Of a stretch of 64,000 bases of DNA, positions 25,101 to 36,800 are shown piece by piece. The stretch covers positions 1,054,001-1,118,000 of the forward strand of contig VXBP01004577.1 in assembly GCA_013400115.1 (NCBI GenBank). The letters run 5' to 3'. Positions within the stretch are counted from its first letter, which is position 1, and the number at the start of each line of letters is the position of its first letter. The notes beneath the pieces are model-generated. The model was not told the DNA's origin, did no database searches, and worked only from the letters and a program-made list of their open reading frames with translations. Source of the stretch: Rhinopomastus cyanomelas (taxonomy: Eukaryota > Chordata > Aves > Bucerotiformes > Rhinopomastidae). The position numbers were made by a program, and so were the translations under genes.

Positions 25101-26495
25101 GAATGAAGGCTGCTCCTCTGCCTGCCTGAGCAGTTGAGGAACACAGAGTTTTTAAGAGCTTTCATTTTGTTTTAAGCATTTTGTGCACAAATGTTGCAGG
25201 GTTACCCCTGGCTGCTGTAGGGGGACTCAGGCCAAGTAGCTGCTGCCTCGCAGAAATGGTAATTGAAAATATCCTACAGCATCTCCTCAAGGCACCAGCT
25301 TTTCAGCCCGCTCACCCTCACTGTTAGATACTGTTAGCAATCATCTCAAACGCTGTTTTCAGGCTTATTTTTTACTTTTACAGTGTGAGGAAAGAAGGTG
25401 GCTCCAAATAAGAATCCTACAGTATCTGCATGGTGGCATGTGACATTGTCTGCTTTAGTCACTCCTCTCCCACTGCTAATTCCTGAATATTCAGGGCTCC
25501 TCTTTGGCTGCTTTCAAGAACACTTAGGAGGTTTTTCACTATTCCAGGACTCAGAACTTTTTCTCAGTTATTCAGGGGCCATTTTACGTCTGCAACTTCT
25601 ATTTTCTTCCTCCTGCTCAACTTGCATCCCTGCTGCATGAGTAGCTCTCGACCACCTGCACCATCTGAGAGGTTTATGTGGGCCTCTGAAAGGTCTGGCA
25701 TCTTACTGCGATTAGCAACTTGGCATCAAAAGTTCAGCTCTTTGTTGAAAATTAAATCCTCCATTTGTCAATCCCATATTTGCCTTCACTAAATGGCTGG
25801 CTAAATGCCCTCTGGGCATAAGAGGATAACGTGGTACTGAAGTCAAGAGTGGCTGATGTGATCCAGCTGTGACACTTCTGCTGCCTCCACTCCACTTGTC
25901 CTTCCCTTATCCTGTGAATTTTGCCAAAGGCCAGCTTTTGCTTTTATGATGAACCCACTCAGAGCAGTACGTGATGCTCAGATAGATGCTGTTCCTCTTC
26001 TCTCTGCATCCACCCTTATTTGGGAAGGTGAATTTATGGGCGTGGAAAATGTGTTCCCTAGTCTCTACCTTAGATATAGTTAAACCATCCCTTCCTCCCA
26101 CTGCCTACAACTGATGTGACCTGACGTGCCTTTGTAGACGTCAAACCCTTTTGCCTGCAATTTTTACACGCAGGTACTCAAAAAGTGCTGGGACCTGAGC
26201 TGTAGATGCTGCTGTTCTGCTGTTTAGTTTCACATGAGCTCCCTTGAGCCTCACTGGCCTCGCTCTCTGGAGTAGGGTGTTTCCCTCACACACTCATCTC
26301 CTACAGCTGAGGTGAAAACACCTTGCTGGGAGCACAAATGGTTCCTTCTATTCCGGATTCCAAAATGCTCCCTGGCAGTAAAAAGGAGAGGCCTTTGTGC
26401 AGCATCCGTATGCAGCCACTCACCTTGCACCTCTCTTCTCTACTGTTTATAACTATCACATAAATAAGGGCATTTTTCGTTTCACAGCCATTAAC
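22164..26495. other. Anonymous intergenic sequence, possibly one very old CR1 scrap
   Basis: This 4.3-kb stretch has no clear repeat. At about 23545-23585 the words GGGACCTCTGGAGGCCCCTT and CCAGCC faintly resemble a CR1 3' UTR. Open frames up to 119 codons show no recognisable domains. Confidence 0.5.
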
Positions 26496-26612
26496 ATCAC
26501 AGAATCAATCGCAGGACATTAGGGATTGGAAGGGACCTCGACAGATCGTCTAGTGCAATGCCCCTGCCACAACAGGATCATCCAGACCCAGTCACATGGG
26601 AACATCTTCATG
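26496..26612 (-). mobile_element. CR1 LINE 3' end (about 117 bp)
   Basis: Plus strand ATCACAGAATCAATCGCAGGACATTAGGGATTGG includes an extra segment between octamer and body. It ends within the ORF2 C-terminal codons (GTCACATGGGAACATCTTCATG). Confidence 0.9.
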
Positions 26613-27089
26613 TTGCAATGGGCTTAGAAACCACTCGGGGGAACTTTTTCCATCGCAGCTCATTGCAGACACACTGCGTTGTCACAAATACCTACTGGTG
26701 TGGCTCCTCGGTGCTCTCATGAGCACTGAACGTCCTCAAAATGCAGCAGAGGTTTCATTAAGAAATGTCAAATGCTCAGGACACGTGCAGGTAAAGCATC
26801 CCTCAGACTCCCTGCTCTGATTCTACGATAGTAGAGCTTGGGAAAGGTTGGATGCAGATGAGCATCTAATTAAGCCTTGACCTGGCACTGAAAGATCTTT
26901 TTGAAGACTGGAGCTGTATTGTGATCTACAGAAACAGGGAAATGTTATTTAGCAACAACCCAGGATTTGTAGTGCTGTCAGGTAACTCCAGTGGATTGTC
27001 AGGCTGGTATCATGGTAAAAACGGTCCAAGACATTTATCTATGTGAATCTGGTAGGACTTTCCCCCCTTCATTTAACATAGTTTGGGCC
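26613..27089. other. Anonymous intergenic sequence
   Basis: No repeat or exon is recognised. Confidence 0.6.
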
Positions 27090-27430
27090 CGCATAAGCAG
27101 AAGCTACAAGCCAAGGAGCACCGAGTCCCTTCAGCAGCAGCAGCAGCAGCAGCAAAGCCGAGTCGCTCGAGTTCCAGCCAGGCGCCGCAGGGACGCAGCA
27201 GCATCACGAGGTGGAGCTCTGCCCCTCCGCTCGCCTGGGCAACCCTCCCTGCGAGCGCAGCCACGCATCTCCCACAGACGGCAGCGTGTTCTCTGCGACA
27301 CAGGTTTAAGGCGGGTCCTCGGAATGTGCTTGTCAGTGTGCTGCTGTGACCGTGTGGTGGGTGCTGTGGGCCACGGAGAGGCTGCCCACAGGCTCTTTCG
27401 GGAAGGGGAACTGGGAAAGGCTCGCAGGTG
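27090..27430 (+). promoter_or_regulatory. CpG-island-like region with CAG repeat: candidate promoter/first exon
   Basis: I count about 23 CpG in 330 bp with GC near 60%. A perfect (CAG)7 tract lies at 27132-27152. The patch ends close to GCTCGCAG followed by GTGGGA at 27428, a possible plus-strand 5' splice site. A 174-codon plus frame (26991-27515) and a 172-codon minus frame (27073-27591) overlap here, but neither has a recognisable domain and both largely reflect GC richness. Function is inferred from composition only. Confidence 0.4.
27132..27152. repeat. (CAG)7 microsatellite
   Basis: Seven perfect CAG units inside the CpG-rich patch. Frames through it would encode poly-Gln, poly-Ser or poly-Ala on the plus strand. 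Confidence 0.97.
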
Positions 27431-27573
27431 GGACACATGGGGATGTCTGCGATGGGGATTTGGGGTTTGCACGGGAGTTTCCCTTTCCCTGAAGGGGATG
27501 TGTTCAGTGGGCTGATCCAGCTGTCCCGGCCCTGTGTGGGCACATGGCAGCCCCACTGGTTTGTGCAGCTGCC

Positions 27574-27681
27574 TTTGGCCCAGATGCCCAAAGCATCACA
27601 GATACAGGGTCAGACCCTATCTCACACTTTTGGCCCAGATGCCCAAAGCATCACAGATACAGGATCAGACCCTATCTCATG
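27574..27681. repeat. Tandem duplication, two copies of a 54-bp unit
   Basis: Units 27574-27627 and 27628-27681 begin TTTGGCCCAGATGCCCAAAG and include CAGACCCTATCTCA. They differ at only a few positions (CAGGGT versus CAGGAT, and the last bases). The unit length is divisible by three, so overlapping frames repeat too. Confidence 0.96.
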
Positions 27682-28561
27682 CTGTGATTTTTCACAACCC
27701 CCAGCACGTTCTCCAATATGTGTCTAAGAACAGCAGAAATTAAAAACTCCCCACTACGTTGTCCGGTCGCATTGCTTCACACCTCAGACGACATCTAGTC
27801 TAGAAGCAGCTTTGCTTAAAACAAATGGGCTTAATTCACTGCATTTGAAGAAATCTCTAGATGCAAATCACAGAAACATCCACGTGTGTTCAGCATGGAG
27901 GGAAGAGGCTGACAGACCTGCACCTGCTGCCCAGGGGAGAAGAGGGAAGCAAATACATGTGAGGATCATGTGTCCCAGAGCATTTTGTTCCAAGTCTGCA
28001 AGAAGGTAACTCACAACCATTGGAAACAGGAAACTAAATGCAGCACCACCATGTAAAGAGAGATTATTCTAGTATTTAGATTTCAAGTTTCTTCTGTGTT
28101 CAACACCAGTCAGTCTTCCCTGGGAACTGTGTAGAGACAGCACAGCTAAAACTTCCATGGTCTTGTGTAGCTGAACCTTCACAGTGGCCAAATGCTGCTC
28201 AATAATCTGTGTGTGCCATGTCAACTTTTGAAAGACAGGATAGCCTACCGCTGGACCGCGGTGAAAGTCTCTGAACCACAACCACCTGTGGAAAACATGC
28301 TAGCCAGCTGCCAAGCCCCCACAAGTGGGGTAAAAGCTCCTCAAGTGAGCAAGGAGAAGGCTGGGCATCAGCAAGCAGGCGTGTTCTTTAAGAGAACATT
28401 CAGAACATTCCCTTTCTCAGTTCTACCCTTCTACCTGGTAATGTAGACAAGAGTTTGGGTGGAAGGTCACCACTGGGATTTGCAGGAATTTGCACTATAA
28501 AGGCCTGGTTTTGAGCAGACCATCGGGTGATTTCTTACTGGGAAAAAGAATGGATTGGTAT
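27682..28561. other. Anonymous intergenic sequence
   Basis: No feature recognised over 880 bp. Confidence 0.6.
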
Positions 28562-28656
28562 TTCCTGTGTGACTTGGTCTAGGTGATGCTGCTGTGTCAG
28601 GGGGATTGGACTGGATGATCTTTTGAGGTCCCTTCCAATCCCTAATGATTCTATGG
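28562..28656 (+). mobile_element. CR1 LINE extreme 3' end (about 95 bp)
   Basis: Starts at TTCCTGTGTGACTTGG, seven to eight codons before the ORF2 stop, and ends ATTCTATGG. Its 5' boundary matches those of the copies at 3694 and 61964 to within a few bases. Confidence 0.93.
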
Positions 28657-29211
28657 TTTGGTGTCTCCCCGGTGTGACTGTGCACCCTTAACAGGAATCA
28701 AAAGGCCATGCCCAGAGGTCCAGCACTGCTCCACCAGCCCTCACCAGGGCTCCAGCTGGCCCATCAGCAACACCTAAGGACAACTGGCAAGAAACCCCTC
28801 AGTTTGTGGGTGGGACACCTTGGTAGCCTGAGGATTTACATCACCCTTTAAAATGTTTGAGTCACAGCAAAGGTTGTATCTATTATGACAGCTTTCTGAA
28901 TAGAGATTGAAATGATCGCTTTTCTCCTTGCTGCAGGAGCTTTTCTTTGCTTCATAGTCTAGAGGCTTAGGGTTGCCTGGTTACTCTGACTCAGAAGCTC
29001 TGCGAGGTGTCTCTTGGTGAAGGAGCAGATACAATTTGGCAATTACAGAAGCTTGATTTGTCATCTAAATGTAGAAATCCTTAGGAAAAAATAACCATTT
29101 GATGAGCTGTTGTATAGAAACCGCAGAGAGAGCTCCCTCAGAACATGCATGAGTGTTGAACATCGATGTTTTGCTCATTGTAGAGGCATGAAGGTCATGA
29201 ATAATATACAA
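28657..29211. other. Anonymous intergenic sequence
   Basis: No feature recognised. Confidence 0.6.
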
Positions 29212-29430
29212 TAAATATATAGGAGAAGGAACTCCTTCCTAGTGAGGGTGACAGAGCACTGGAACAGGCTGCCCAGGGTGGTTGTGGAGTCTCCTTCTCT
29301 GGAGACGTTTAAAACCCACCTGGATGTGTTCCTGTGTGACTTGGTCTAGGTGATCCTGCTGTGGCAGGGGATTGGACTAGATGATCTTTTGAGGTCCCTT
29401 CCAATCCCTAATGACTCTAGGATTCTATGG
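29212..29430 (+). mobile_element. CR1 LINE 3' fragment (about 219 bp)
   Basis: Starts in the RNFFPVRVTEHWNRLP-equivalent segment (AGGAGAAGGAACTCCTTCC) and retains the ORF2 stop and the whole 3' UTR. The tail reads GACTCTAGGATTCTATGG. Confidence 0.94.
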
Positions 29431-30273
29431 TAATTAGAATTTTTCTTAGTGTTCAATTAATAGAATCATGTTCATTGCAGATGTGAATTGCAAATGTGAT
29501 CAGAAACACATTTTGGTTGAAGAATTTCCCTGTGGACTAGGGCTACGAAGAGACTCCGTTCAGCCAGCCATCTATTTATCTCTGGCTAGAGTTAAGGGAC
29601 CACGGTGCGTTCAGCCGAAGCCGAAGTTCAGCCATCGCAGCAAGCTAAAAACTCTCACGCACGCGTGTCCACGTACGCGTGTGCAAACAGTCGCAGATGT
29701 TCCTACAACTGAGCATTTGAGCTAAACTGGGAAAGCTGTGATTGCAGAAATGCAGAGTATTTCCTATAGTGCTGAAGCCACGTTGCTTTAATAGCTGCTT
29801 CCTAGATGCCCTCCAATAGTTTGCATTTTGAGGACTGGCAGCAAACCCTCCAAGAACAAGGAGGGGCGTTTATTGGTTGGGAACGTGGGGAGTTTGTGGA
29901 AGAGTGAGATCTGTGGACCAACAGTTACGGCTGGAGGTCCAGGGAACAGAAAGGCTCAGTCAGTGTAAATGCTAAAAGGTCAGAATTTGATTTAATGAAC
30001 TTAAGCTCCAAGGAAACAGACCTTTTCCACGTAGGATGTCCCCGTAGGCTCAGTTTATTCAGGGAGCTATCAATGCAGGTCACACAGATTGATGGAAAAG
30101 TCTGCCTTTGTAATTCTTACCGTGTTTTTGATTAAGTGGCACCAACTCATTTTCTACAGCCTAGGACTTTGACTACCTAACGCTGTGTCTAGTGGGGCAA
30201 GGTAAATCTATGGCACTGTGATGGTTACTGTCTACCCTTTTCTCATGCCCACCACTCTATCCTACATGACAGG
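29431..30273. other. Anonymous intergenic sequence with a CG-alternating tract
   Basis: At about 29656-29689 the tract CTCACGCACGCGTGTCCACG and TACGCGTGTGC is nearly all alternating purine-pyrimidine, with ACGCGT occurring twice. Nothing else is recognised. Confidence 0.55.
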
Positions 30274-30683
30274 ATCACAGAACATTAGGGATTGGAAAGG
30301 ACCTCAAAAGATCATCTAGTCCAATCCCCCTGACACAGCAGGATCACCTAGACCAAGCTGCACAGGAACATCACCAGGAGGGTTTTAAATGCCTCCAGAG
30401 AAGGAGACTCCACAACCCCCTGGGCAGCCCCTTCCAGTGCTCCATCATCCTCACTGTGAAGAAGCTCCTTCTGATATTTATGTTCCAGCTCACACCCATT
30501 GCCCCTTGTCCTATCACTACATGACACTGAGAAGAGCCTGGCTCCATCCTCCTGACACCCACCCTTCACATATTCATAGACATTAATGGGGTCACCCCTC
30601 AGTCTCCTCTGCTCCAAGCTAAAGGGACCCAGCTCCCTCAGTCTTTCCCCATAAGGGAGGTGCTCCACCTCCTTCATCATTGT
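30274..30683 (-). mobile_element. CR1 LINE, 5'-truncated copy (about 410 bp)
   Basis: The minus-strand frame gives MMKEVEHLPYGERLRELGPFS, LRGDPINVYEYVKGGCQEDG, then a frame-shifted C-terminus (an internal deletion around ELEHKYQKELLH removes part of the RRFHINMRRNFFPVRV block). The 3' terminus is intact. Confidence 0.95.
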
Positions 30684-31941
30684 CACCAAGGGGTGAATCT
30701 GCAAACTCTGCAGTAGATGTGCTCTCACAGACTCACTTGAGCACTGCTCTGTTGCAGTGGGCTATTTGCTTTAAGTCCTCCTTGCTGTTGGCATCACCCA
30801 CATCTCACAGTCGGGTTTTTTTAGGACACAAAGGCAAAGCAACAAGTGTTTGTCCTCTCACTATTAAAAACAGGGATAACTCAGGAAAAACACACAACAG
30901 GATTGTTCTCAGTCACACGTAAACAGCTGCAACAATCATTTTACACGTTCAAGGGTGACGCTGTTAGGCAGCCGTGATATTACCAGGTCCTTGCTAGAAC
31001 TTTATGAAGGCAAAATCGTGCCTCACTAATCTCTTACCTGAGTTGTTGGGTTTTATTTTTAAAGAAAACCAACCCAGAATCAATTGGAAGTACTGAAGGA
31101 AACAATCAGAACAAATCCATTTTCAGCATGGCACAAGGAAAGCCTACAATATTCACGTGATCCTCTACTAATTACTGGGGGGAAAGTGCAGAAAAATGGG
31201 ATCATTTGCATGCACACACCCCTCCACCCCCCAGCTGGCATTAAAAGAGGAGAAACTGAGAAGAGTTCAGGAAGACTTACTGCAGCAAAGCTGGGTGACC
31301 AGCGAGGTGGGAAACAGCACGTGAACTGGTGGCTGGCAGGAGTAACTGAGGGTAATAGTGGTGTAAATTACTACCAGCTGTTCCAAAGTAGGGGAGCAGG
31401 TCAGCTGCCCGACGTTAGTGCTCGGTGACCTGTGGCAGCTCCTTCGCTGTGTTCTCACAAAGCCAGTCTACTAGGAGAAGGGTATATGGAGGCCAGAGCT
31501 ATAAGCAGAAGTCAGCAGGACAGTACTTGTGCTTCTTTATTAAGAGTCACATGTTTAACCATCATATGCCAACTGCTGTTATGGCTTTGACTCGTTTACA
31601 CCCTATGTTCTGTCTTCTGAAGAGAAGATCCATGTTGATTCTCAGGGAGTCACAAGATGGAATGGGCTTCACCAGCCTGGTGTGTGTGGAATTTACTGGC
31701 TCAGCTGTGTGTTACACTTTGTCTACGCAGATAGTTAACCTCTACAGAGAGTTAACCTGCACAGGTTGTCTGTACAGACAGCTAACCTAGGACTTACAGA
31801 GGAGATTGCAGATCACACGTGCTTTACATTTTTTCTCATATCTGTAAGCTCATTTTGCTTATTAAGATTTTATTTGTCATGTTTTTAATTACCACAGTAC
31901 AGAGACACTTCACAGCCCCAAGCAGTCTTTCTTCAGCAAAT
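30684..31941. other. Anonymous intergenic sequence
   Basis: A small cluster of GTTAACCT-like words occurs at 31733-31788. No gene is recognised; open frames of 114 and 121 codons (31084-31428 and 31425-31790 plus) lack recognisable motifs. Confidence 0.55.
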
Positions 31942-32231
31942 GATGCAAAGTAGGATCTTCTCAATGTCATCTAGTGACAGGACAGGGGGCAATGGGAGTG
32001 AGCTAGGACATAGGAAGTTCCACATCAATATGAGAAGGACCTTCTTCCCAGTGAGGGTGACGGAGCACTGGGAGGGGCTGCCCAGGGGGTTGTGGAGTCT
32101 CCTTCTCTGGAGATGTTTAAGACCCGCCTGGATGTGTTCCTGTGCAACTTAGTGACCCTGCTGTGACAGGGGGATTGGACTGGATGATCTTTCGAGGTCC
32201 CTTCCAATCCCTAATGATTCTATGATTCTAT
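31942..32231 (+). mobile_element. CR1 LINE 3' fragment (about 290 bp)
   Basis: The frame 31940-32152 gives FSMSSSDRTGGNGSELGHRKF and MRRTFFPVRVTEHWEGLPRGL. A small deletion at the ORF2 end removes part of the CTTGGTCTAG region (AACTTAGTGACCCTG). The tail holds two ATTCTATG units. Confidence 0.95.
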
Positions 32232-34430
32232 ACCTGGTGCATAACGTTAGTAGTGTTCTCAGCAAATGAGAAGAATTGCAAGCACCAGTAACGATGGAGA
32301 AATAAGAAGGAGAAGAAAGTTTCTAATGGGAAAATGGAGCCTCCCGCTGAAAATTCTGCATAGAAGATCATCTTTTACTAACTGATATGGCCACTGGTGT
32401 TGGGGATGTTGTTGTTTGGCACCTGATTTAAGTAGAGTTCAAGGAAGACTCAAAGCAGAAATGGCAAGTGAAGTGCTCATTGTGTTTTTGCTGAAGCAGT
32501 GCTCTGGAAACTCAGTAGTCAATGGCAGCAATGCCCCAGCTGTATGGGAAAGGGCTGGTGTCCTGTTGTTAGGTGGCCTAGATACTCATGCATGTATGTA
32601 GAACTATGCATGAGGGACAAATTGTGATGCTTGCTGGGATACTGACACACCAGGGACTACACTTGATGGAAAAGGAGGAGGAGCTGAGGAGAATTGGCTC
32701 CCCTGCCCAGAGAAGGGTTTGCAGTTGGGTGGGTACGGATCTGTGAGAAGCTTTGTGAAATGAAGAGCGTAACAAAGTCCGGGCTGGGTCCCCCAAACTC
32801 CTCTGAAGGATCACGTGCACACTGCAGCGGCGTTTCTCGCACGCGAAGCTGTGAGTGCAGAGTGACAACATTCATACATGACCCCTGGGGTCCCGCGAAT
32901 CCATTCCTGACAAAACTAGGCTGCGTGGAGGTGTTGCTGCATGTAGGAGTCAGCTTCTCCTCTGCCATGACAGTATCCTCCTCCAAGCTATTTTGGTACA
33001 GCCACTCTTTCTCTTAGTATGTGCAAAGCATTGAGTTTGAACTGCCTTCTGATGTTCAGGGCTTTAGAATTCACGTTTGTACGACTCTCTGCAGCTGTTT
33101 AATCCCTATAAATTCATATAAACAAAAGCTGATCCTTCTCCCTACTAAAGTCCTTGCATGTCATCAAGGAAAATAAAGAGGCACATTTCTATCAAAGGAC
33201 TGGACAGTCATGTCAGTTTTCCCCCTGCACTATCAGTTAAGGATGTAGAGGGGGAAGAAATGCATTTCTCTGATTCAGTCACAGAGATGCAAACCACGAG
33301 TGAAGCTGCTCCTCCAGTTCCCATCCTGCAAACAATGGTTCTTAGATGCAGCTTAAGGTCACTTTTTCTTCTTACAGTTGATTTCCTCAGCATTAACTTT
33401 GAGGAAGAGAAGTAATGCCGTGGAGAGGTCCGGCCTAGAGGAGAGCGCAACAATAGCTACGGGAGGCTATTTTAAGCCTTTCTGAAAGCATCATATCGAA
33501 GGGCAAGAGCTAAGCTACAGAGGAAGATTATTGTGCCAGGAAAATAGCACGGACACCCTCACCGGAGCTGGGTAAGATTTCTTTGCTTTCATTAAGCCTT
33601 TCATCTTGCTGTCAGAAAATGCCAGCCCATCGAAACTTTTAATGCTAATGTTCTGATGCACCTTTCCCCAGTAAAAGCTTCTTTAATTCATAATCCACGT
33701 GGTCTAATAAGGAGAAAATAACTCTCCACGAGACACCAACGCTGCCGTGATCTCCAAACTAGCTGCTCTTCCCAGAATTTTTAATTAAACTTGAAAAGAA
33801 CCACATTAGCGAGCGAAGACGCTCTCCACAGAACAGCTCTCCTTAGACCTCCCCCAAGACGCTGTCAGCTCACAGAACAGAGAAGCTGTTCTCTCAGAGA
33901 AGCTCTGCCAAGGGGGAGAAAGCTGGAGTGCTGCTGCTGCAGGGGTAGAGCTGGGGTTCTCAAGGTGTCTTTGGTGCATGGAAAACCTCTGAACAGGAAG
34001 GTTGACACCACCAACACATTGCTCTGTGCCGGGGAAATGTTCCCATAGAGTCAGTCCCAAAAACTGAGACAGGAGAAGCCTTGGTTCAGCAGTTCATGTC
34101 AGAGTAGGTTGGCTTCTTTTTACCTAAAAAGATTTCTAGAACGAGGCTGGTATTTCAGAGCTTCTTGATGTTTCACAGTCTCTTGTGTAAAGGTCTGCCT
34201 GCAAAAAGCAGTTTACTCCCTAGTGACTCACTTCAGTAGATGTAACACAGAAAACCTCCCCAGCGGCACTTCGCTGTGAGTCACATTTCTTCAAAGTAGC
34301 ATCTAGTCGATGTCCACGGACTGACTACACTGCTACTCCACCAGTTCAGATCTGGAGCATTACGTATGCCATGACTAGAGGAAAGGTATATCCCAACGCA
34401 GCAGCATCTGCCTAACACTGGAGGTAACAT
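32232..34430. other. Anonymous intergenic sequence
   Basis: A 2.2-kb CR1-free stretch with no recognisable exon. The paired frames 32657-32986 (minus) and 32694-33017 (plus) are open on opposite strands and show no motif. Confidence 0.6.
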
Positions 34431-34580
34431 ATAGAGTCATTAGGGACTGGAAGGGACCTCAAAAAATCATCTAGTCCAATCCCCCTGCCACAGCAGGGTC
34501 ACCTAGAGCAAGTCACACGGGAACACATCCAGGTGAGTCTTAAACACCTCCAGTGAAGGAGACCTAGACCAAGTTGCACA
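34431..34580 (-). mobile_element. CR1 LINE 3' end (about 150 bp) with an extra CR1 scrap
   Basis: Plus strand ATAGAGTCATTAGGGACTGG through CCAGTGAAGGAGA is ordinary CR1. It then jumps to CCTAGACCAAGTTGCACA (34563-34580), a CR1 segment that normally lies nearer the 3' end. The junction implies template switching or a micro-insertion. Confidence 0.88.
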
Positions 34581-34724
34581 TATAGTACTCACCTCCCGCT
34601 GTTAGAGCTTCTATTTGTACTTTGAAATGCCTGGGTTTGTTTGTCAGGGTCTTTAGGCCTGACGTGTACATCCTGACGAATCATGGAGAGCTGAGCACAG
34701 CCGTGTGTGTGTGCTGGTGTATTT

Positions 34725-34818
34725 AGAATCACAGAATCATAGAATCACTACGGATTGGAAGGGACCTCAAAAGATCATCCAGTCCAATCCCCCTGCAACA
34801 GCAGGATCACCTAAACAA
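34725..34818 (-). mobile_element. CR1 LINE extreme 3' end inserted next to another CR1
   Basis: Plus strand AGAATCACAGAATCATAGAATCACTACGGATTGG and onward to CACCTAAACAAA. It is followed without spacer by another CR1 copy that lacks its own terminal bases. Confidence 0.92.
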
Positions 34819-35800
34819 AGGGACCTTGAAAGATCATCCAGTCCAATCCCCCTGACATAGCAGCATAGATTAAGTCACACAGGAACACATCCAGGCAGGT
34901 TTTAAACGTCTCCAGAGAAGGAGACTCCACAACCTCCCTGGGCAGCCTGTTCCAGTGCTCTGTCAAATCTCACTGGGAAGAAGTTCCTTCTGATATGTAT
35001 ATGGAACCTCCTACGTTCCAGCTCACACCCATTGTCCCTCATCCTATCACTAGATGACACTGAGCAGAGCCTGGCTCCATCCTCCTGACACCCACCCTTC
35101 ACATATTTATAGACATTAATGAGGTCACCCCTCAGTCTCCTCTTCTCCAAGCTCAAGAGACCCAGCCCCCTCAGCCTCTCCTCATAAGGGAGGTGCTCCA
35201 CTTCCTTCACCATTCTTATTGCCCAGCGCTGGACTCCCTCCAGCAGCTCCACATCCCCCTTGAACTGAGGAGCCCACAACTGGACACAATACTCCAGCTG
35301 TGGTAACTACCCCCTTCTGATCCACCCCAGGATGCTGTTGGCCCTCTTGGCCACAACAGCACACTGCTGGCTCATGGTCATCCTGCTGTCCACTAGGACC
35401 CCCAGGTTCCTTTCTACTACATTGCTCTCCAACAGGTCAGTCCTCAACCTATACCCCCTATACCTGGGGTTGTTCTTGCCCAGATGCAAGACTCTGCACT
35501 TACTCTTGTTATAGCTCATTAAAATTCTCTCTGCCCAGCTCTCCAGCCTGTCCAGGTCTCACTGAATGGCAGCACAGTCTGCAGGGGTGTTGGCAACTCC
35601 TCCCAGCTTTGTGTCATCAACAAACTTGCTGACAGTGCACCCTAATTCCTCATCCAAGTCATCAGTGAATAGATTGAACAGGACTGGTCACAGCATCGAC
35701 CCTTGGGGACTCCACTAGATACAGGCCTCCAACTAGACCCTGTCCCATGGACCTCTACTCTCTGACTTCCATCCTGCAGCCAGTTCACAGTACATATCCA
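34819..35800 (-). mobile_element. CR1 LINE, longest young copy (about 980 bp), includes reverse transcriptase motif
   Basis: On the minus strand the copy starts in the reverse transcriptase domain. The sequence at about 35601-35640 translates as SKFVDDTKLGGVANTPADC, with the catalytic DD pair intact. MSYNKSKCRVLHLGKNNPRY and SNVVERNLGVLVDSRMTMSQQ follow at 35307-35519, then the C-terminal blocks at 34902-35279 (WAPQFKGDVELLEGVQRWAI, LRGDLINVYKYVKGG). The 3' terminus is lost, because it begins directly at GGGACCTTGAAAG next to the preceding copy. Several frame changes show it is inactive. Confidence 0.95.
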
Positions 35801-36360
35801 CAAACAGTTTTTTCTACAGAAGTTACTCTGGCTGGCTGTTCAAGAAGTCATAATGCAAGAGTGGGAGCTCAAAGACTTGTGGCTGAGAGTCATGATACCC
35901 CCCTGCCAGCTGACAACCATCGATGCTCCCGGAATGGCTGTGGTTAAAGTCACACACAAGCTTCCGTGGAGGAAGACTGCATGTCATGGTGATGTGCCCA
36001 GGGTGGCTGGAGTTGTGGGTGCCAAGGCAGGGGTAAGAGTGAAGATTTCACTCACCTCCTGAACTAATTAAATGGATGCAAATGTAATTAGGGGTGGGGT
36101 GTGTGGAATCAGAGTGTACACATAGAAGTTTAAACAAATGCTTAATAATTGCAGTTATTGCCAAACCTGACACACACATAATTAAGTAGCATCAATTAAT
36201 TCCACTTAACAGTATTCTGGGGAGGAAACATGGCTTTCTCAGCAAAGACAACAGCAGTGGAGCTTCTCTCAGGTACACCTCAGACATGTACATGATCAAC
36301 ATTGCTGACTGAACTTGACACAACTTCCTTCGTGCTCAAGACAGATCAATTAGTATAAAG
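35801..36360. other. Anonymous intergenic sequence
   Basis: No feature is recognised between two CR1 copies. Confidence 0.6.
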
Positions 36361-36538
36361 TCATAAAATCGTTTAGGTTGGAGAAGACCTTTAAGGTCAA
36401 GTCCAATTGTAAGCCTAACACTGCCAAGTCCACCACTATACCGTGTCCCTGAGTGTCACGTGTACATGTCTTCTAAATACCTAAGGGGATGGTGATTCAA
36501 CGCCTTCCTTGAGCAGCCTGTCCCATTGCTTTGAAAGA
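36361..36538 (-). mobile_element. Old CR1 LINE 3' fragment
   Basis: Plus strand TCATAAAATCGTTTAGGTTGG, GACCTTTAAGGTCAAGTCCA and CACTGCCAAGTCCACCACTA match an older CR1 subfamily with a different 3' UTR. There is an AT-rich octamer relic at the 3' end. Confidence 0.85.
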
Positions 36539-36706
36539 TATTTTGGGGTGTGATTTATTTGATCTCTTAAAAGTGGAGTTTAGCAGGAGACTGATTGTAT
36601 CTCAGACTCCATCAACTATATTGGTTTAATCTCTTTGTAAAGGGGACCTAAGGAAACTCCCAGATAGAGATGTCAGCTCTTACTCAGGTGGGTACAGGTT
36701 TGGGTA

Positions 36707-36797
36707 GTCACAGAGTCACAGAAACATTTAGGCTGGAAAAGACCTGTAAGATCACCAAGTTCAACCCTTAACCTTACTCTTGTCTTTATCACCATTA
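36707..36797 (-). mobile_element. Old CR1 LINE 3' end (about 90 bp)
   Basis: Plus strand CACAGAGTCACAGAAACATTTAGGCTGG then AAAGACCTGTAAGATCACCAAG. This is the same older subfamily type as at 36361 and 59101. Confidence 0.83.
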
Positions 36798-36800
36798 AAA

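Noticed and set aside
26991..27591. Overlapping 174- and 172-codon frames as genes
   Set aside because: Both span the GC-rich CpG patch, where stop codons are rare; neither has a recognisable motif.
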